From Mesostigma viride (Eukaryota > Streptophyta > Mesostigmatophyceae > Mesostigmatales > Mesostigmataceae): DNA of 64,000 nucleotides. Below the pieces are notes generated by a model. The model saw only the letters and a list, made by a program, of their open reading frames with translations, had not been told where the DNA came from and searched no databases. Below are positions 1-11,900 of this stretch, piece after piece; within the stretch, counting starts at the first letter, position 1; every line of letters starts with the position of its first letter. Made by a program: the position numbers and the translations under genes. The DNA lies in NCBI GenBank assembly GCA_009746045.1, contig RPFO01000324.1, positions 15,001 through 79,000 of the forward strand, written 5' to 3'.

Positions 1-464
1 ATAGTATTGTTGTGAGTGACAATTGACGACATCACGCTACAAAGAGCATGACGCAAAAGGGATTTAAAATCGGCATGAAAAACCTGGTGAAAAATAAGAG
101 GGAGAGGGGGGGAGAGGGAGAGGGAGAGAGAGTCGTCGTTCAGGAAGCCGTCATGACGCAAAATGGGATGAATACTCAACATGCCAGGTGAAAAAAAATT
201 AGGAAAACCACGTACGTAAAATCCCGCAACTCACTCTTGTTGTTGCTGATGCTGCTGTCGTTGTTGTTGTTGTCAGGCCCGTTGTTCTTGATTTCCAAAG
301 AAGAAAGCCGTGAAGCTGCTCGTACGCATTATGGGGGCTGCACCCGCAGGCGAAAAAGAACGTGGACCACAGTCGGTCACTGGACGTGCGGTGGCGGGCG
401 TGGTGGGCGCATCCGGCGGTGCGCGCCTGCAAAACACCGCATCAATTACCTGGGCGGGCAGGGT
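1..464. other. No supported gene; simple GA and GTT tracts
   Basis: A purine tract (GGGAGA units, about 100-133) is followed by a GTT/GCT-rich stretch near 236-275. Short open frames exist on both strands, but none shows a recognisable domain or a composition unlike its surroundings. I see no RNA gene. Confidence 0.5.
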
Positions 465-1217
465 GCGCACCTTCCAAAGTCCCTGGTGTGTGTCAGTGCA
501 GCGTCGACATGGCATGCGTGGAGGATATTTGCGTACGTACGACGAATCATGTGAAACGACTGGTCCAACCTGAAAAATTTTAAATTTTTTCCGTGTCCAG
601 TAACGGTCCTAGGTTGCACCCGCGGGCCGTTCCGACAGCTGTACAGAAAAGATCACAAAGATACGCCGCGCAACGACGCCTGTGCCCGGCAAATCATTTG
701 TGAGCCCGGAACTGAACAGTCACTGCAAATGTCGAGTATTTATTGCTCCAACCCCACAAAAAAGCGTTCCGGACCTGTTCGAAGCGAAGAGCACTGACAG
801 GGATCGGACCCGAGCCAGATTTGTGTGCGGACCATGATGGCTGGCCTCCCTCACTCCGCAACCTCACTCTGGACGCAGGTTCGAATCCTGTCAGTGCTAT
901 TCGCTTCGAACAGTTCCGGAACGCTTTTTTTGGGGGGTGGAGCAATAGATTTTCGACGTTTGTAGTGACTGTTCAGTTCCCGACTCACATTTGCCGGGCA
1001 CTGGCGTCATTCCGCGGCGTATCTTTCTGATCTATTCTGTACAGCTGCCGGAACGGCCCGCGGGTGCAACCTAGGACCGTTACTGGACACGGCAAAAATT
1101 CAAAATTTTTCAGGTTGGACCAGTCGTTTCAGATGATTCGTCGTACGTACGCAAATATCCTCCACGCATGCCATGTCGACGCTGCACTGACACACACCAG
1201 GGACTTTGGAAGGTGCC
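465..1217. repeat. Foldback (MITE-like) element with ~340-bp inverted arms
   Basis: The stretch 465-804 is repeated in reverse complement at about 885-1217 with roughly 90% identity by eye, leaving an ~80-bp loop. The arms carry GTACGTACGACGAATCAT-type sequence and a CCCGCGGGCCGTTCC core. Both inner edges of the loop look like a tRNA T-arm: GGTTCGAATCC at about 879-889 on plus, and a similar GGTCCGATCCC on minus at the other edge, each followed by an 8-base stem matching AGCACTGA/TCAGTGCT. No transposase is encoded, so this is a non-autonomous foldback unit. I could not define a target-site duplication. A tRNA-derived origin of the loop is inference; a complete tRNA cloverleaf is not visible. 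Confidence 0.75.
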
Positions 1218-2118
1218 GTAAGAATTGTCTTGCGAAATGAAAGCTTAGCCGTATGCACTGTTCTGAAAAATCTGATTTGTAAAAATGGAGAAAAAAAAAA
1301 AAAGGGAAAAAAACAAAAAAAAAAGAACCCTGAAAACTGACATGCCGCAAAAAGGATTCGACACGGCGACTGCCGGTCTCATCCAGGTATTGGAGTAGGG
1401 TGTAGATCCCCACCGGGGGTGTAGATCCCCCTGCTATTCGCTCGAACAGTTCTGGATGTACCATCCTACATGCTATTGTACAATATATAGTGGTAACGGA
1501 GAAAAAAAAATGAAGAGACGACAAAAATGCCTTTGCACCAATAGGAGTCGACACTGCGTGTTCAGACTCCAAGTACTCGGGCACCCACACCTGCCGGGGG
1601 AGTACATTGTAATGCTATTCACTAGAACAGTTCCGGATGTAGCGTTAGTGATGATGTTGTACAATATATTTCAATCACGTTTGTCAGAGTGTGCGTTTTT
1701 CCGACATGTAGGGCAGGTTGTACAACATTCTGTGCGCCAACCATGTGTACTACATGTATCGATTAGTATCACTACATGTATATTCCGTCATGATCGCAGG
1801 ATTAGTAACTACTGGGCTACATGTTAGTGTACCCTTACTAGGCTACTATGTAGAACCTTCAGAACCTGATTCTACCTTCCAAAATTCTAATTATGCGCCA
1901 TGGATCAGTTCTGAAATGTAGAACGAGCCTACGTGGAGGGCATGACATCAGTCCAGCTGGCACCGCCGCGCACCATGACCGAGGGAACACGCCGTCACGT
2001 GCATGTAATGCAATGTTTGGAGACGACGGGCATGCATGCATGGTTAATTTTTGGCGGCGAATATTTTCCGCGCCAAAAAAATTCCGCGGTACCCTCCGTA
2101 CCGTGAAAAGTGGGTGCA
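1218..2118. other. Gene-free stretch with a ~180-bp direct repeat
   Basis: The sequence from about 1405 to 1491 (GTAGATCCC motif, then GCTATTCGCTCGAACAGTTC, then TTGTACAATATAT) recurs at about 1590-1671, an offset of about 181 bases. The GCTATTCGCTTCGAACAGTTC element also lies in the right arm of the foldback near 896, so these are scraps of the same repeat family. Poly-A tracts occur at 1285-1322. No convincing coding sequence. Confidence 0.55.
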
Positions 2119-2288
2119 CGGTGCGCGCACCCCTTGCGGAAGTGGCCATGGCGACTGCTTTTAGACGAAACGTGACAAATCTGGCTCGCGGAAAGCAGAA
2201 AAAATGCTCGATTCTTGGAGAAAATTAGTTACTGATTCTAATTTATGGTGGGATAGTTGCGATCTATAATGTCGCGGGCTCTTTTTCT

Positions 2289-2663
2289 TTACCATCGGCA
2301 GGGGGGGTCCGGCCTGAATTTCTGTCGGGATGAATAAAGTATAATTGATGCCTGCAGGTGTGATTGTCGATTGTTGCCAGTTTTGATGGTCCTAATGGAA
2401 GCTAGTTTAATGATGTTTCTAAAGCCGTAAAAATTCCCGCTGCTATCTTTACCTTTCCCGTCATTTTGCGGTAAGATAACATTAGGCCTGCGCCATGCGC
2501 GCCCGACCTCTCCATGAAAGGGTGGCCTTTCTTGTGCGCCTGGGCACGAATAAATGCCCGTTATGGTACGTTCTTGTATTAAACGTCCTAAGATAGCGCT
2601 TTCCTGCTTTCTTACCTCGTTGAGCGTAAGCTTTTTGCCTTCTTTCCGGCCAGATGCAGCCAT
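2289..2663 (-). CDS. Uncertain outward-facing exon(s) in left palindrome arm
   Basis: An open frame of 124 codons begins near 2663 on minus and ends at 2289. Its first 17 codons end at a perfect splice-donor context (GAG|GTAAGA) and a plausible acceptor lies further on, so the true product may be spliced. It matches no family I know. The same region in the right arm (about 19900-20360, plus) is conserved at the nucleotide level but has several substitutions and frame differences. A minus-strand TATATAA box lies upstream at 3106-3112. I rate this as a possible transcript of the palindrome rather than a proven gene. Confidence 0.25.
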   Translation of the reverse strand: MAASGRKEGKKLTLNEVRKQESAILGRLIQERTITGIYSCPGAQERPPFHGEVGRAWRRPNVILPQNDGKGKDSSGNFYGFRNIIKLASIRTIKTGNNRQSHLQASIILYSSRQKFRPDPPCRW

Positions 2664-3105
2664 GAAGTTGCGGGTCCTGGCGCTGCATCGCTGGATTCCT
2701 GGATGTTTTTAAGCAAGTTCGTCTGTGACGTGGCTGGCTTGCTGCAGCGCGTGGCCCACAACCTGTCGGGAAGGTGTAATGCTTTTATTTCCATGCTTCT
2801 CTGAAATTTCTTTTGCTTTATAGACAGTTGTGTTCGAGGAAATTCACGCGGTCTTCCTAAGCAGCGGCATCATTTTCCCCAGACACTGACGAGCTGGCAC
2901 CTGTCTCCTAAAGAGAGCGGCTCGTGCTTGTTAGAAAGGAGGCAGTGTGCATTTTGCGGGACACAATGCTTTGGTGGCACATGCGTCAGGTAGGCTGTTC
3001 CAATGGTCTCTTCACCTTTCCCACTGAGTAAATGTTAGCATTTGTCATGCTAACCAGAGCAGCTAGCCACAGGTTGGCTGGATAAAAAGTCAGCTTATTT
3101 TCTCT

Positions 3106-3112
3106 TTATATA
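3106..3112 (-). promoter_or_regulatory. TATA box, left palindrome arm (outward)
   Basis: TATATAA read on the minus strand, followed by AAGAGAAAATAAGC. Its mirror copy is at 19481-19487 on plus. The two would drive transcription outward, away from the satellite core. Confidence 0.4.
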
Positions 3113-3341
3113 CTGCGTGTGTGGTCCTCCACGTGTCCGGCTTGTTGGGCATTTTGGAAGAGGGTTTATAATGTGTTGTTGGGTGGAACAACTTGGTTGT
3201 TGGCACAAAATCACACATTATTAGCCTGAGATAGGCATGACATATGCTGCTCAGGCGTGTCGTCCTACCAGCCTTGTTGTTAAGGGTAGACTCACAAGGC
3301 TGGCTGTGCCGATGGAGGGGTGGGGCGTGCTAGCCCCCCCC

Positions 3342-4102
3342 CACACCCACGCATGCATGCTAGCCCACCCCCACACCCACGCATGCATGCTAGCCCCGGC
3401 CCCGGCCCCCCCACACCCACGCATGCATGCTAGCCCCCCCCACACCCACGCATGCATGCTAGCCCACACTCACACCCACGCATGCATGCTAGCCCACCCC
3501 CACACCCACGCATGCATGCTAGCCCCCCCACACACCCACGCATGCATGCCAGCCCCCCCACACACCCACGCATGCATGACCGCCCCCCCCCACACCCACG
3601 CATGCATGCTAGCCCACCCCCACACCCACGCATGCATGCTAGCCCCCCCACACACCCACGCATGGATGCCAGCCCCCACACACACCCACGCATGCATGAC
3701 AGCCCCCCCACACACCCACGCATGCATGCTAGCCCCCCACACACACCCACGCATGCATGCCAGCCCCCATACACACCCACGCATGCATGCCAGCCCCCCC
3801 CCACACTTACGCATGCATGCTAGCCCCCCACACACACCCACGCATGCATGCCAGCCCCCCCCCACACCCACGCATGCATGCCAGCCCCCCCCCACACTTA
3901 CGCATGCATGCTAGCCCCCCACACACACCCACGCATGCATGCCAGCCCCCCCCACACCCACGCATGCAGGCTAGCCCAACCCCACACCCACGCATGCATG
4001 CCAGCCCACCCCCACACCCACACGTGCATGCCAGCCCACCCCCACACCCACGCATGCATGCCAGCCCACCCCCACACCCACGCGTGCATGCCAGCCCACC
4101 CC
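3342..4102. repeat. 30-bp minisatellite, left arm
   Basis: About 25 tandem units of ~30 bases built from CACACCCACGCATGCATGC plus TAGCCC or CAGCCC spacers. The GCATGCATGC core is self-complementary and alternates purine and pyrimidine. All six frames are largely open, which creates long spurious His/Ala/Pro or Trp/Cys/Met reading frames; I do not regard these as genes. Confidence 0.9.
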
Positions 4103-4380
4103 TAGCTTGAGCGTGCTTGTAAAGTTTTTGCATGGTTTATTAAAATGAGTGGAATATGTATTTATTGCATTAAATGTTAATTTTGATCATGAATGAAAAT
4201 GGTCAACATTGCCGAAGTGCCCCTAAATTGCTCAATATTGTGTGCTCAAGAATTCAATGAGGATTGTCATCATGGAAACCCGCACAAATTCACGATTCCG
4301 GGCATGCATGTGAAAGTATCAAGAACAATTTTCAATTAAGAATGGTATCTCATTGTTCCATGAATCAATATGACTCCATG
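4103..4380. repeat. Unique spacer of the left palindrome arm
   Basis: AT-rich sequence without a supported gene. It is matched in reverse complement at 18495-18771 and links the 30-bp minisatellite to the 70-bp satellite. Confidence 0.7.
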
Positions 4381-5918
4381 TACGTAGACAAGCCATGATG
4401 ACCCCATGGGAGCCTAAATCCTCATCATTAAATACATAAATGCCACCCATGTACGTAGACGGGCCATGATGACACCAATGGAGCCTGAATCCTCATCATT
4501 AATTACATAAATGCCAACCATGTACATAGACAAGCCATGATGACACCATGGGAGCCTGAATCCTCATCATTAAATACATAAATGCCAACCATGTACGTAG
4601 GCCAGCCATGATGACACTATGGGAGCCTGAATCCTCATCATTAATTTCATACATGCCAACAACACGTAGACGGGCCATAATGACACCACGGGAGCCTGAA
4701 TCCTCATCATTTATTTTATGAGACATCCATGTACGTAGGCCAGCCATGATGACACCATGGGAGCCTGAATCCTCCACATTTTTTTTCTGAGACATCCATG
4801 TACGTAGGCCAGCCATGATGACACCATGGGAGCCTGAATCCTCATCATTAAATACATACATGCCATCCATGTACGTAGACAGGCCATGATGACACCATGG
4901 GAGCCTGAATCCTCATCATTAATTACATAAATGCCAACCATGTACGTAGACGGGCCATGATGACACCATGGGAGCCTGAATCCTCATCATTTTTTTTATG
5001 AGACATCCATGTACGTAGGCCAGCCATGATGACACCATGGGAGCCTGAATCCTCGTCATTTTTTTTTCTTTGACATCCATATACGTAGACGGGCCATGAT
5101 GACACCATGGGAGCCTGAATCCTCATCATTAATTACATACATGCCAACAATGTAGGTAGACAAGCCATGATGACACCATGGGAGCCTGAATCCTCATCAT
5201 TTTTTTAATGAGACATCCATGTACATACGTAGGCCAGCCATGATGACACCATGGGAGCCTGAATCCTCATCATTTTTTTTTCTTTGACATCCATGTACGT
5301 AGGCCAGCCATGATGACACCATGGGAGCCTGAATCCTCCTCATTAATTACATAAATGCCAACCATGTACGTAGACAAGCCATGATGACCCATGGGAGCCT
5401 GAATCCTCATCATTAATTACATAAATGCCATCCATGTACGTAGACGGGCCATGATGACACCATGGGAGCCTGAATCCTCATCATTAATTACATAAATGCC
5501 ATTCATGTACGTAGACGGGCCATGATGACACCATGGGAGCCTGAATCCTCATCATTAAAAAATTTCTTTGACATCCATGTACGTAGGCCAGCCATGATGA
5601 CACCATGGGAGCCTGAATCCTCATCATTAATTACATACATGCCATCCATGTACGTAGACGGGCCATGATGACACCATGGGAGCCTGAATCCTCATCATTT
5701 ACTATTCCTTGACATCCATGTACGTAGGCCAGCCATGGAGACACCATGGGAGCCTGAATCCTCCTCGTTAATTACATAAATGCCAACCATGTACGTAGAC
5801 AAGCCATGATGACACCATGGGAGCCTGAATCCTCATCATTTACTATTCCTTGACATCCATGTACGTAGACGGGCCATGATGACACCATGGGAGCCTGAAT
5901 CCTCATCATTAATTACAT
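4380..5918 (-). repeat. ~70-bp satellite array, minus orientation
   Basis: Tandem units of about 67-71 bases with the core GACACCATGGGAGCCTGAAT and a variable tail of about 17 bases (types ending TAATTACATAAATG, ACTATTCCTTGACAT or TTTTTTCTTTGACAT). Orientation reverses at about 5915-5918, so the array itself is a palindrome. Short DEDSGS/EPESSS-type reading frames are by-products of the repeat. Confidence 0.9.
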
Positions 5919-8900
5919 GGATGGCATTTATGTATTTAATGATGAGGATTCAGGCTCCCATGGTGTCATCATGGCTTGTCTACCTACATGGTTGGCATTT
6001 ATGTAACCTGAATCCTCTCATTAAAAAAATGAAGAGGATTCAGGCTCCATTGGTGTCATCATGGCTGGCCTACGTACATGGATGTCAAGGAATAGTAAAT
6101 GATGAGGATTCAGGCTCCCATGGTGTCATCATGGCTTGTCTACGTACATGGTTGGCATTTATGTAATTAATGAGGAGGATTCAGGCTCCCATGGTGTCTC
6201 CATGGCTGGCCTACGTACATGGATGGCATTTATGTAATTAATGAGGAGGATTTAGGCTCCCATGGTGTCATCATCGCCCGTCTACGTACATGGATGGCAT
6301 TTATGTAATTAACGAGGAGGATTCAGGCTCCCATGGTGTCATCATGGCCCGTCTACGTACATGGATGTCAAGGAATAGTAAATGATGAGGATTCAGGCTC
6401 CCATGGTGTCTCCATGGCCCGTCTACGTACATGAATGGCAAGTATGTAATTAATGATGAGGATTCAGGCTCCCATGGTGTCATCATGGCCTGTCTACGTA
6501 CATGGATGGCATGTATGTATTTAATGATGAGGATTCAGGCTCCCATGGTGTCTCCATGGCTGGCCTACGTACATGGATGGCATTTATGTAATTAATGAGG
6601 AGGATTTAGGCTCCCATGGTGTCATCAATGCCCGTCTACGTACATGGTTGGCATTTATGTAATTAATGATGAGGATTCAGGCTCCCATGGTGTCATCATG
6701 GCCCGTCTACGTACATGGATGTCAAGGAATAGTAAATGATGAGGATTCAGGCTCCCATGGTGTCATCATGGCTTGTCTACGTACATGGTTGGCATTTATG
6801 TAATTAACGAGGAGGATTCAGGCTCCCATGGTGTCTCCATGGCTGGCCTACGTACATGGATGTCAAGGAATAGTAAATGATGAGGATTCAGGCTCCCATG
6901 GTGTCATCATGGCCCGTGTACGTACATGGATGTCAAGGAATAGTAAATGATGAGGATTCAGGCTCCCATGGTGTCATCATGGCCCGTCTACGTACATGGA
7001 TGTCAAAGAAAAAAAAATGATGAGGATTCAGGCTCCCATGGTGTCATCATGGCTGGCCTACGTACATGGATGTTTCATAAAAAAAATGATGAGGATTCAG
7101 GCTCCCATGGTGTCATCATGGCCCGTCTACGTACATGGTTGGCATTTATGTAATTAATGAAGAGGATTCAGGCTCCCATGGTGTCATCATGGCCCGTCTA
7201 CGTACATGGATGTCAAGGAATAGTAAATGATGAGGATTCAGGCTCCCATGGGGTCATCATGGCTTGTCTACGTACATGGTTGGCATTTATGTAATTAACG
7301 AGGAGGATTCAGGCTCCCATGGTGTCTCCATGGCTGGCCTACGTACATGGATGTCAAGGAATAGTAAATGATGAGGATTCAGGCTCCCATGGTGTCATCA
7401 TGGCTGGCCTACGTACATGGATGGCATGTATGTAATTAATGATGAGGATTCAGGCTCCCATGGTGTCATCATGGCCCGTCTACGTACATGGATGTCAAAG
7501 AAAAAAAAATGATGAGGATTCAGGCTCCCATGGTGTCATCATGGCCCGTGTACGTACATGGATGGCATGTATGTAATTAATGATGAGGATTCAGGCTCCC
7601 ATGGTGTCATCATGTCATGTCTACGTACATGAATGGCATTTATGTAATTAATGATGAGGATTCAGGCTCCCATGGTGTCATCATTGCCCGTGTACGTACA
7701 TGGATGGCATTTTTGTATATAATAATGAGGATTCAGGCTCCCATGGTGTCATCATGGCCCGTCTACGTACATGGATGGCATTTATGTAATTAATGATGAG
7801 GATTCAGGCTCCCATGGGGTCATCATGGCTTGTCTACGTACATGGTTGGCATTTATGTAATTAATGAGGAGGATTCAGGCTCCCATGTTGTCTCCATGGC
7901 TGGCCTACGTACATGGATGTCAAGGAATAGTAAATGATGAGAATTCAGGCTCCCATGGTGTCATCATGGCCCGTCTACGTACATGAATGGCATTTATGTA
8001 ATTAATGATGAGGATTCAGGCTCCCATGGTGTCATCATGGCCCGTCTACGTACATGGATGTCAAAGAAAAAAAATGATGAGGATTCAGGCTCCCATGGTG
8101 TCATCATGGCCCGTGTACGTACATCGATGGCATGTATGTAATTAATGATGAGGATTCAGGCTCCCATGGTGTCATCATGGCCCGTCTACGTACATGGATG
8201 GCATTTATGTAATTAATGATGAGGATTCAGGCTCCCATGGGGTCATCATGGCTTGTCTACGTACATGGTTAACATTTCTGTAATTAATGAGGAGGATTCA
8301 GGCTCCCATGGTGTCTCCATGGCTGGCCTACGTACATGGATGTCAAGGAATAGTAAATGATGAGGATTCAGGCTCCCATGGTGTCATCATGGCCTGTCTA
8401 CGTACATGGATGGCATGTATGTAATTAATGATGAGGATTCAGGCCTGTGGTGTCATCATGGCTTGTCTACATACATGGTTGGCATTTATGTAATTAATGA
8501 GGAGGATTCAGGCTCCCATGGTGTCATCATGGCTTGTCTACGTACATGGTTGGCATTTATGTAATTAATGATGAGGATTCAGGCTCCCATGGTGTCTCCA
8601 TGGCTGGCCTACGTACATGAATGGCATTTATGTAATTAATGATGAGGATTCAGGCTCCCATGGTGTCATCATGGCCCGTCTACGTACATGGATGGCATTT
8701 ATGTAATTAATGATGAGGATTCAGGCTCCCATGGGGTCATCATGGCTTGTCTACCTACATGGTTGGCATTTATGTAATTAATGAGGAGGATTCAGGCTCC
8801 CATGGTGTCTCCATGGCTGGCCTACGTACATGGATGTCAAGGAATAGTAAATGATGAGGATTCAGGCTCCCATGGTGTCATCATGGCCCGTCTACGTACA

Positions 8901-11900
8901 TGGATGGCATTTATGTAATTATTGATGAGGATTCAGGCTCCCATGGTGTCATCATGGCCCGTGTACGTACATGGATGGCATTTATGTAATTAATGATGAG
9001 GATTCAGGCTCCCATGGTGTCATCATGGCCCGTGTACGTACATGAATGGCATTCATGTAATTAATGATGAGGATTCAGGCTCCCATGGTGTCATCATGGC
9101 CCGTCTACGTACATGGTTGGCATTTATGTAACCTGAATCCTCTCATTAAAAAAATGAAGAGGATTCAGGCTCCATTGGTGTCATCATGGCTGGCCTACGT
9201 ACATGGATGTCAAGGAATAGTAAATGATGAGGATTCAGGCTCCCATGGTGTCATCATGGCTTGTCTACGTACATGGTTGGCATTTATGTAATTAATGAGG
9301 AGGATTCAGGCTCCCATGGTGTCTCCATTGCTGGCCTACGTACATGGATGGCATTTATGTAATTAATGAGGAGGATTTAGGCTCCCATGGTGTCATCATC
9401 GCCCGTCTACGTACATGGATGGCATTTATGTAATTAACGAGGAGGATTCAGGCTCCCATGGTGTCATCATGGCCCGTCTACGTACATGGATGTCAAGGAA
9501 TAGTAAATGATGAGGATTCAGGCTCCCATGGTGTCTCCATGGCCCGTCTACGTACATGAATGGCAAGTATGTAATTAATGATGAGGATTCAGGCTCCCAT
9601 GGTGTCATCATGGCCTGTCTACGTACATGGATGGCATGTATGTATTTAATGATGAGGATTCAGGCTCCCATGGTGTCTCCATGGCTGGCCTACGTACATG
9701 GATGGCATTTATGTAATTAATGAGGAGGATTTAGGCTCCCATGGTGTCATCAATGCCCGTCTACGTACATGGTTGGCATTTATGTAATTAATGATGAGGA
9801 TTCAGGCTCCCATGGTGTCATCATGGCCCGTCTACGTACATGGATGTCAAGGAATAGTAAATGATGAGGATTCAGGCTCCCATGGTGTCATCATGGCTTG
9901 TCTACGTACATGGTTGGCATTTATGTAATTAACGAGGAGGATTCAGGCTCCCATGGTGTCTCCATGGCTGGCCTACGTACATGGATGTCAAGGAATAGTA
10001 AATGATGAGGATTCAGGCTCCCATGGTGTCATCATGGCCCGTGTACGTACATGGATGTCAAGGAATAGTAAATGATGAGGATTCAGGCTCCCATGGTGTC
10101 ATCATGGCCCGTCTACGTACATGGATGTCAAAGAAAAAAAAATGATGAGGATTCAGGCTCCCATGGTGTCATCATGGCTGGCCTACGTACATGGATGTTT
10201 CATAAAAAAAATGATGAGGATTCAGGCTCCCATGGTGTCATCATGGCCCGTCTACGTACATGGTTGGCATTTAGGTAATTAATGAAGAGGATTCAGGCTC
10301 CCATGGTGTCATCATGGCCCGTCTACGTACATGGATGTCAAGGAATAGTAAATGATGAGGATTCAGGCTCCCATGGGGTCATCATGGCTTGTCTACGTAC
10401 ATGGTTGGCATTTATGTAATTAACGAGGAGGATTCAGGCTCCCATGGTGTCTCCATGGCTGGCCTACGTACATGGATGTCAAGGAATAGTAAATGATGAG
10501 GATTCAGGCTCCCATGGTGTCATCATGGCTGGCCTACGTACATGGATGGCATGTATGTAATTAATGATGAGGATTCAGGCTCCCATGGTGTCATCATGGC
10601 CCGTCTACGTACATGGATGTCAAAGAAAAAAAAATGATGAGGATTCAGGCTCCCATGGTGTCATCATGGCCCGTGTACGTACATGGATGGCATGTATGTA
10701 ATTAATGATGAGGATTCAGGCTCCCATGGTGTCATCATGTCATGTCTACGTACATGAATGGCATTTATGTAATTAATGATGAGGATTCAGGCTCCCATGG
10801 TGTCATCATTGCCCGTGTACGTACATGGATGGCATTTTTGTATATAATAATGAGGATTCAGGCTCCCATGGTGTCATCATGGCCCGTCTACGTACATGGA
10901 TGGCATTTATGTAATTAATGATGAGGATTCAGGCTCCCATGGGGTCATCATGGCTTGTCTACGTACATGGTTGGCATTTATGTAATTAATGAGGAGGATT
11001 CAGGCTCCCATGTTGTCTCCATGGCTGGCCTACGTACATGGATGTCAAGGAATAGTAAATGATGAGAATTCAGGCTCCCATGGTGTCATCATGGCCCGTC
11101 TACGTACATGAATGGCATTTATGTAATTAATGATGAGGATTCAGGCTCGCATGGTGTCATCATGGCCCGTCTACGTACATGGATGTCAAAGAAAAAAAAA
11201 TGATGAGGATTCAGGCTCCCATGGTGTCATCATGGCCCGTGTACGTACATCGATGGCATGTATGTAATTAATGATGAGGATTCAGGCTCCCATGGTGTCA
11301 TCATGGCCCGTCTACGTACATGGATGGCATTTATGTAATTAATGATGAGGATTCAGGCTCCCATGGGGTCATCATGGCTTGTCTACGTACATGGTTAACA
11401 TTTCTGTAATTAATGAGGAGGATTCAGGCTCCCATGGTGTCTCCATGGCTGGCCTACGTACATGGATGTCAAGGAATAGTAAATGATGAGGATTCAGGCT
11501 CCCATGGTGTCATCATGGCCTGTCTACGTACATGGATGGCATGTATGTAATTAATGATGAGGATTCAGGCCTGTGGTGTCATCATGGCTTGTCTACGTAC
11601 ATGGTTGGCATTTATGTAATTAATGAGGAGGATTCAGGCTCCCATGGTGTCATCATGGCTTGTCTACGTACATGGTTGGCATTTATGTAATTAATGATGA
11701 GGATTCAGGCTCCCATGGTGTCTCCATGGCTGGCCTACGTACATGAATGGCATTTATGTAATTAATGATGAGGATTCAGGCTCCCATGGTGTCATCATGG
11801 CCCGTCTACGTACATGGATGGCATTTATGTAATTAATGATGAGGATTCAGGCTCCCATGGGGTCATCATGGCTTGTCTACCTACATGGTTGGCATTTATG

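Noticed and set aside
1129-1590. 153-codon minus-strand frame
   Set aside because: It crosses a poly-A tract and the foldback arm, with Phe runs from the homopolymer and no domain.
3237-4133. Long HTHACMLAPP and GGGWHACVGV frames
   Set aside because: Products of the 30-bp minisatellite, open in most frames on both strands.
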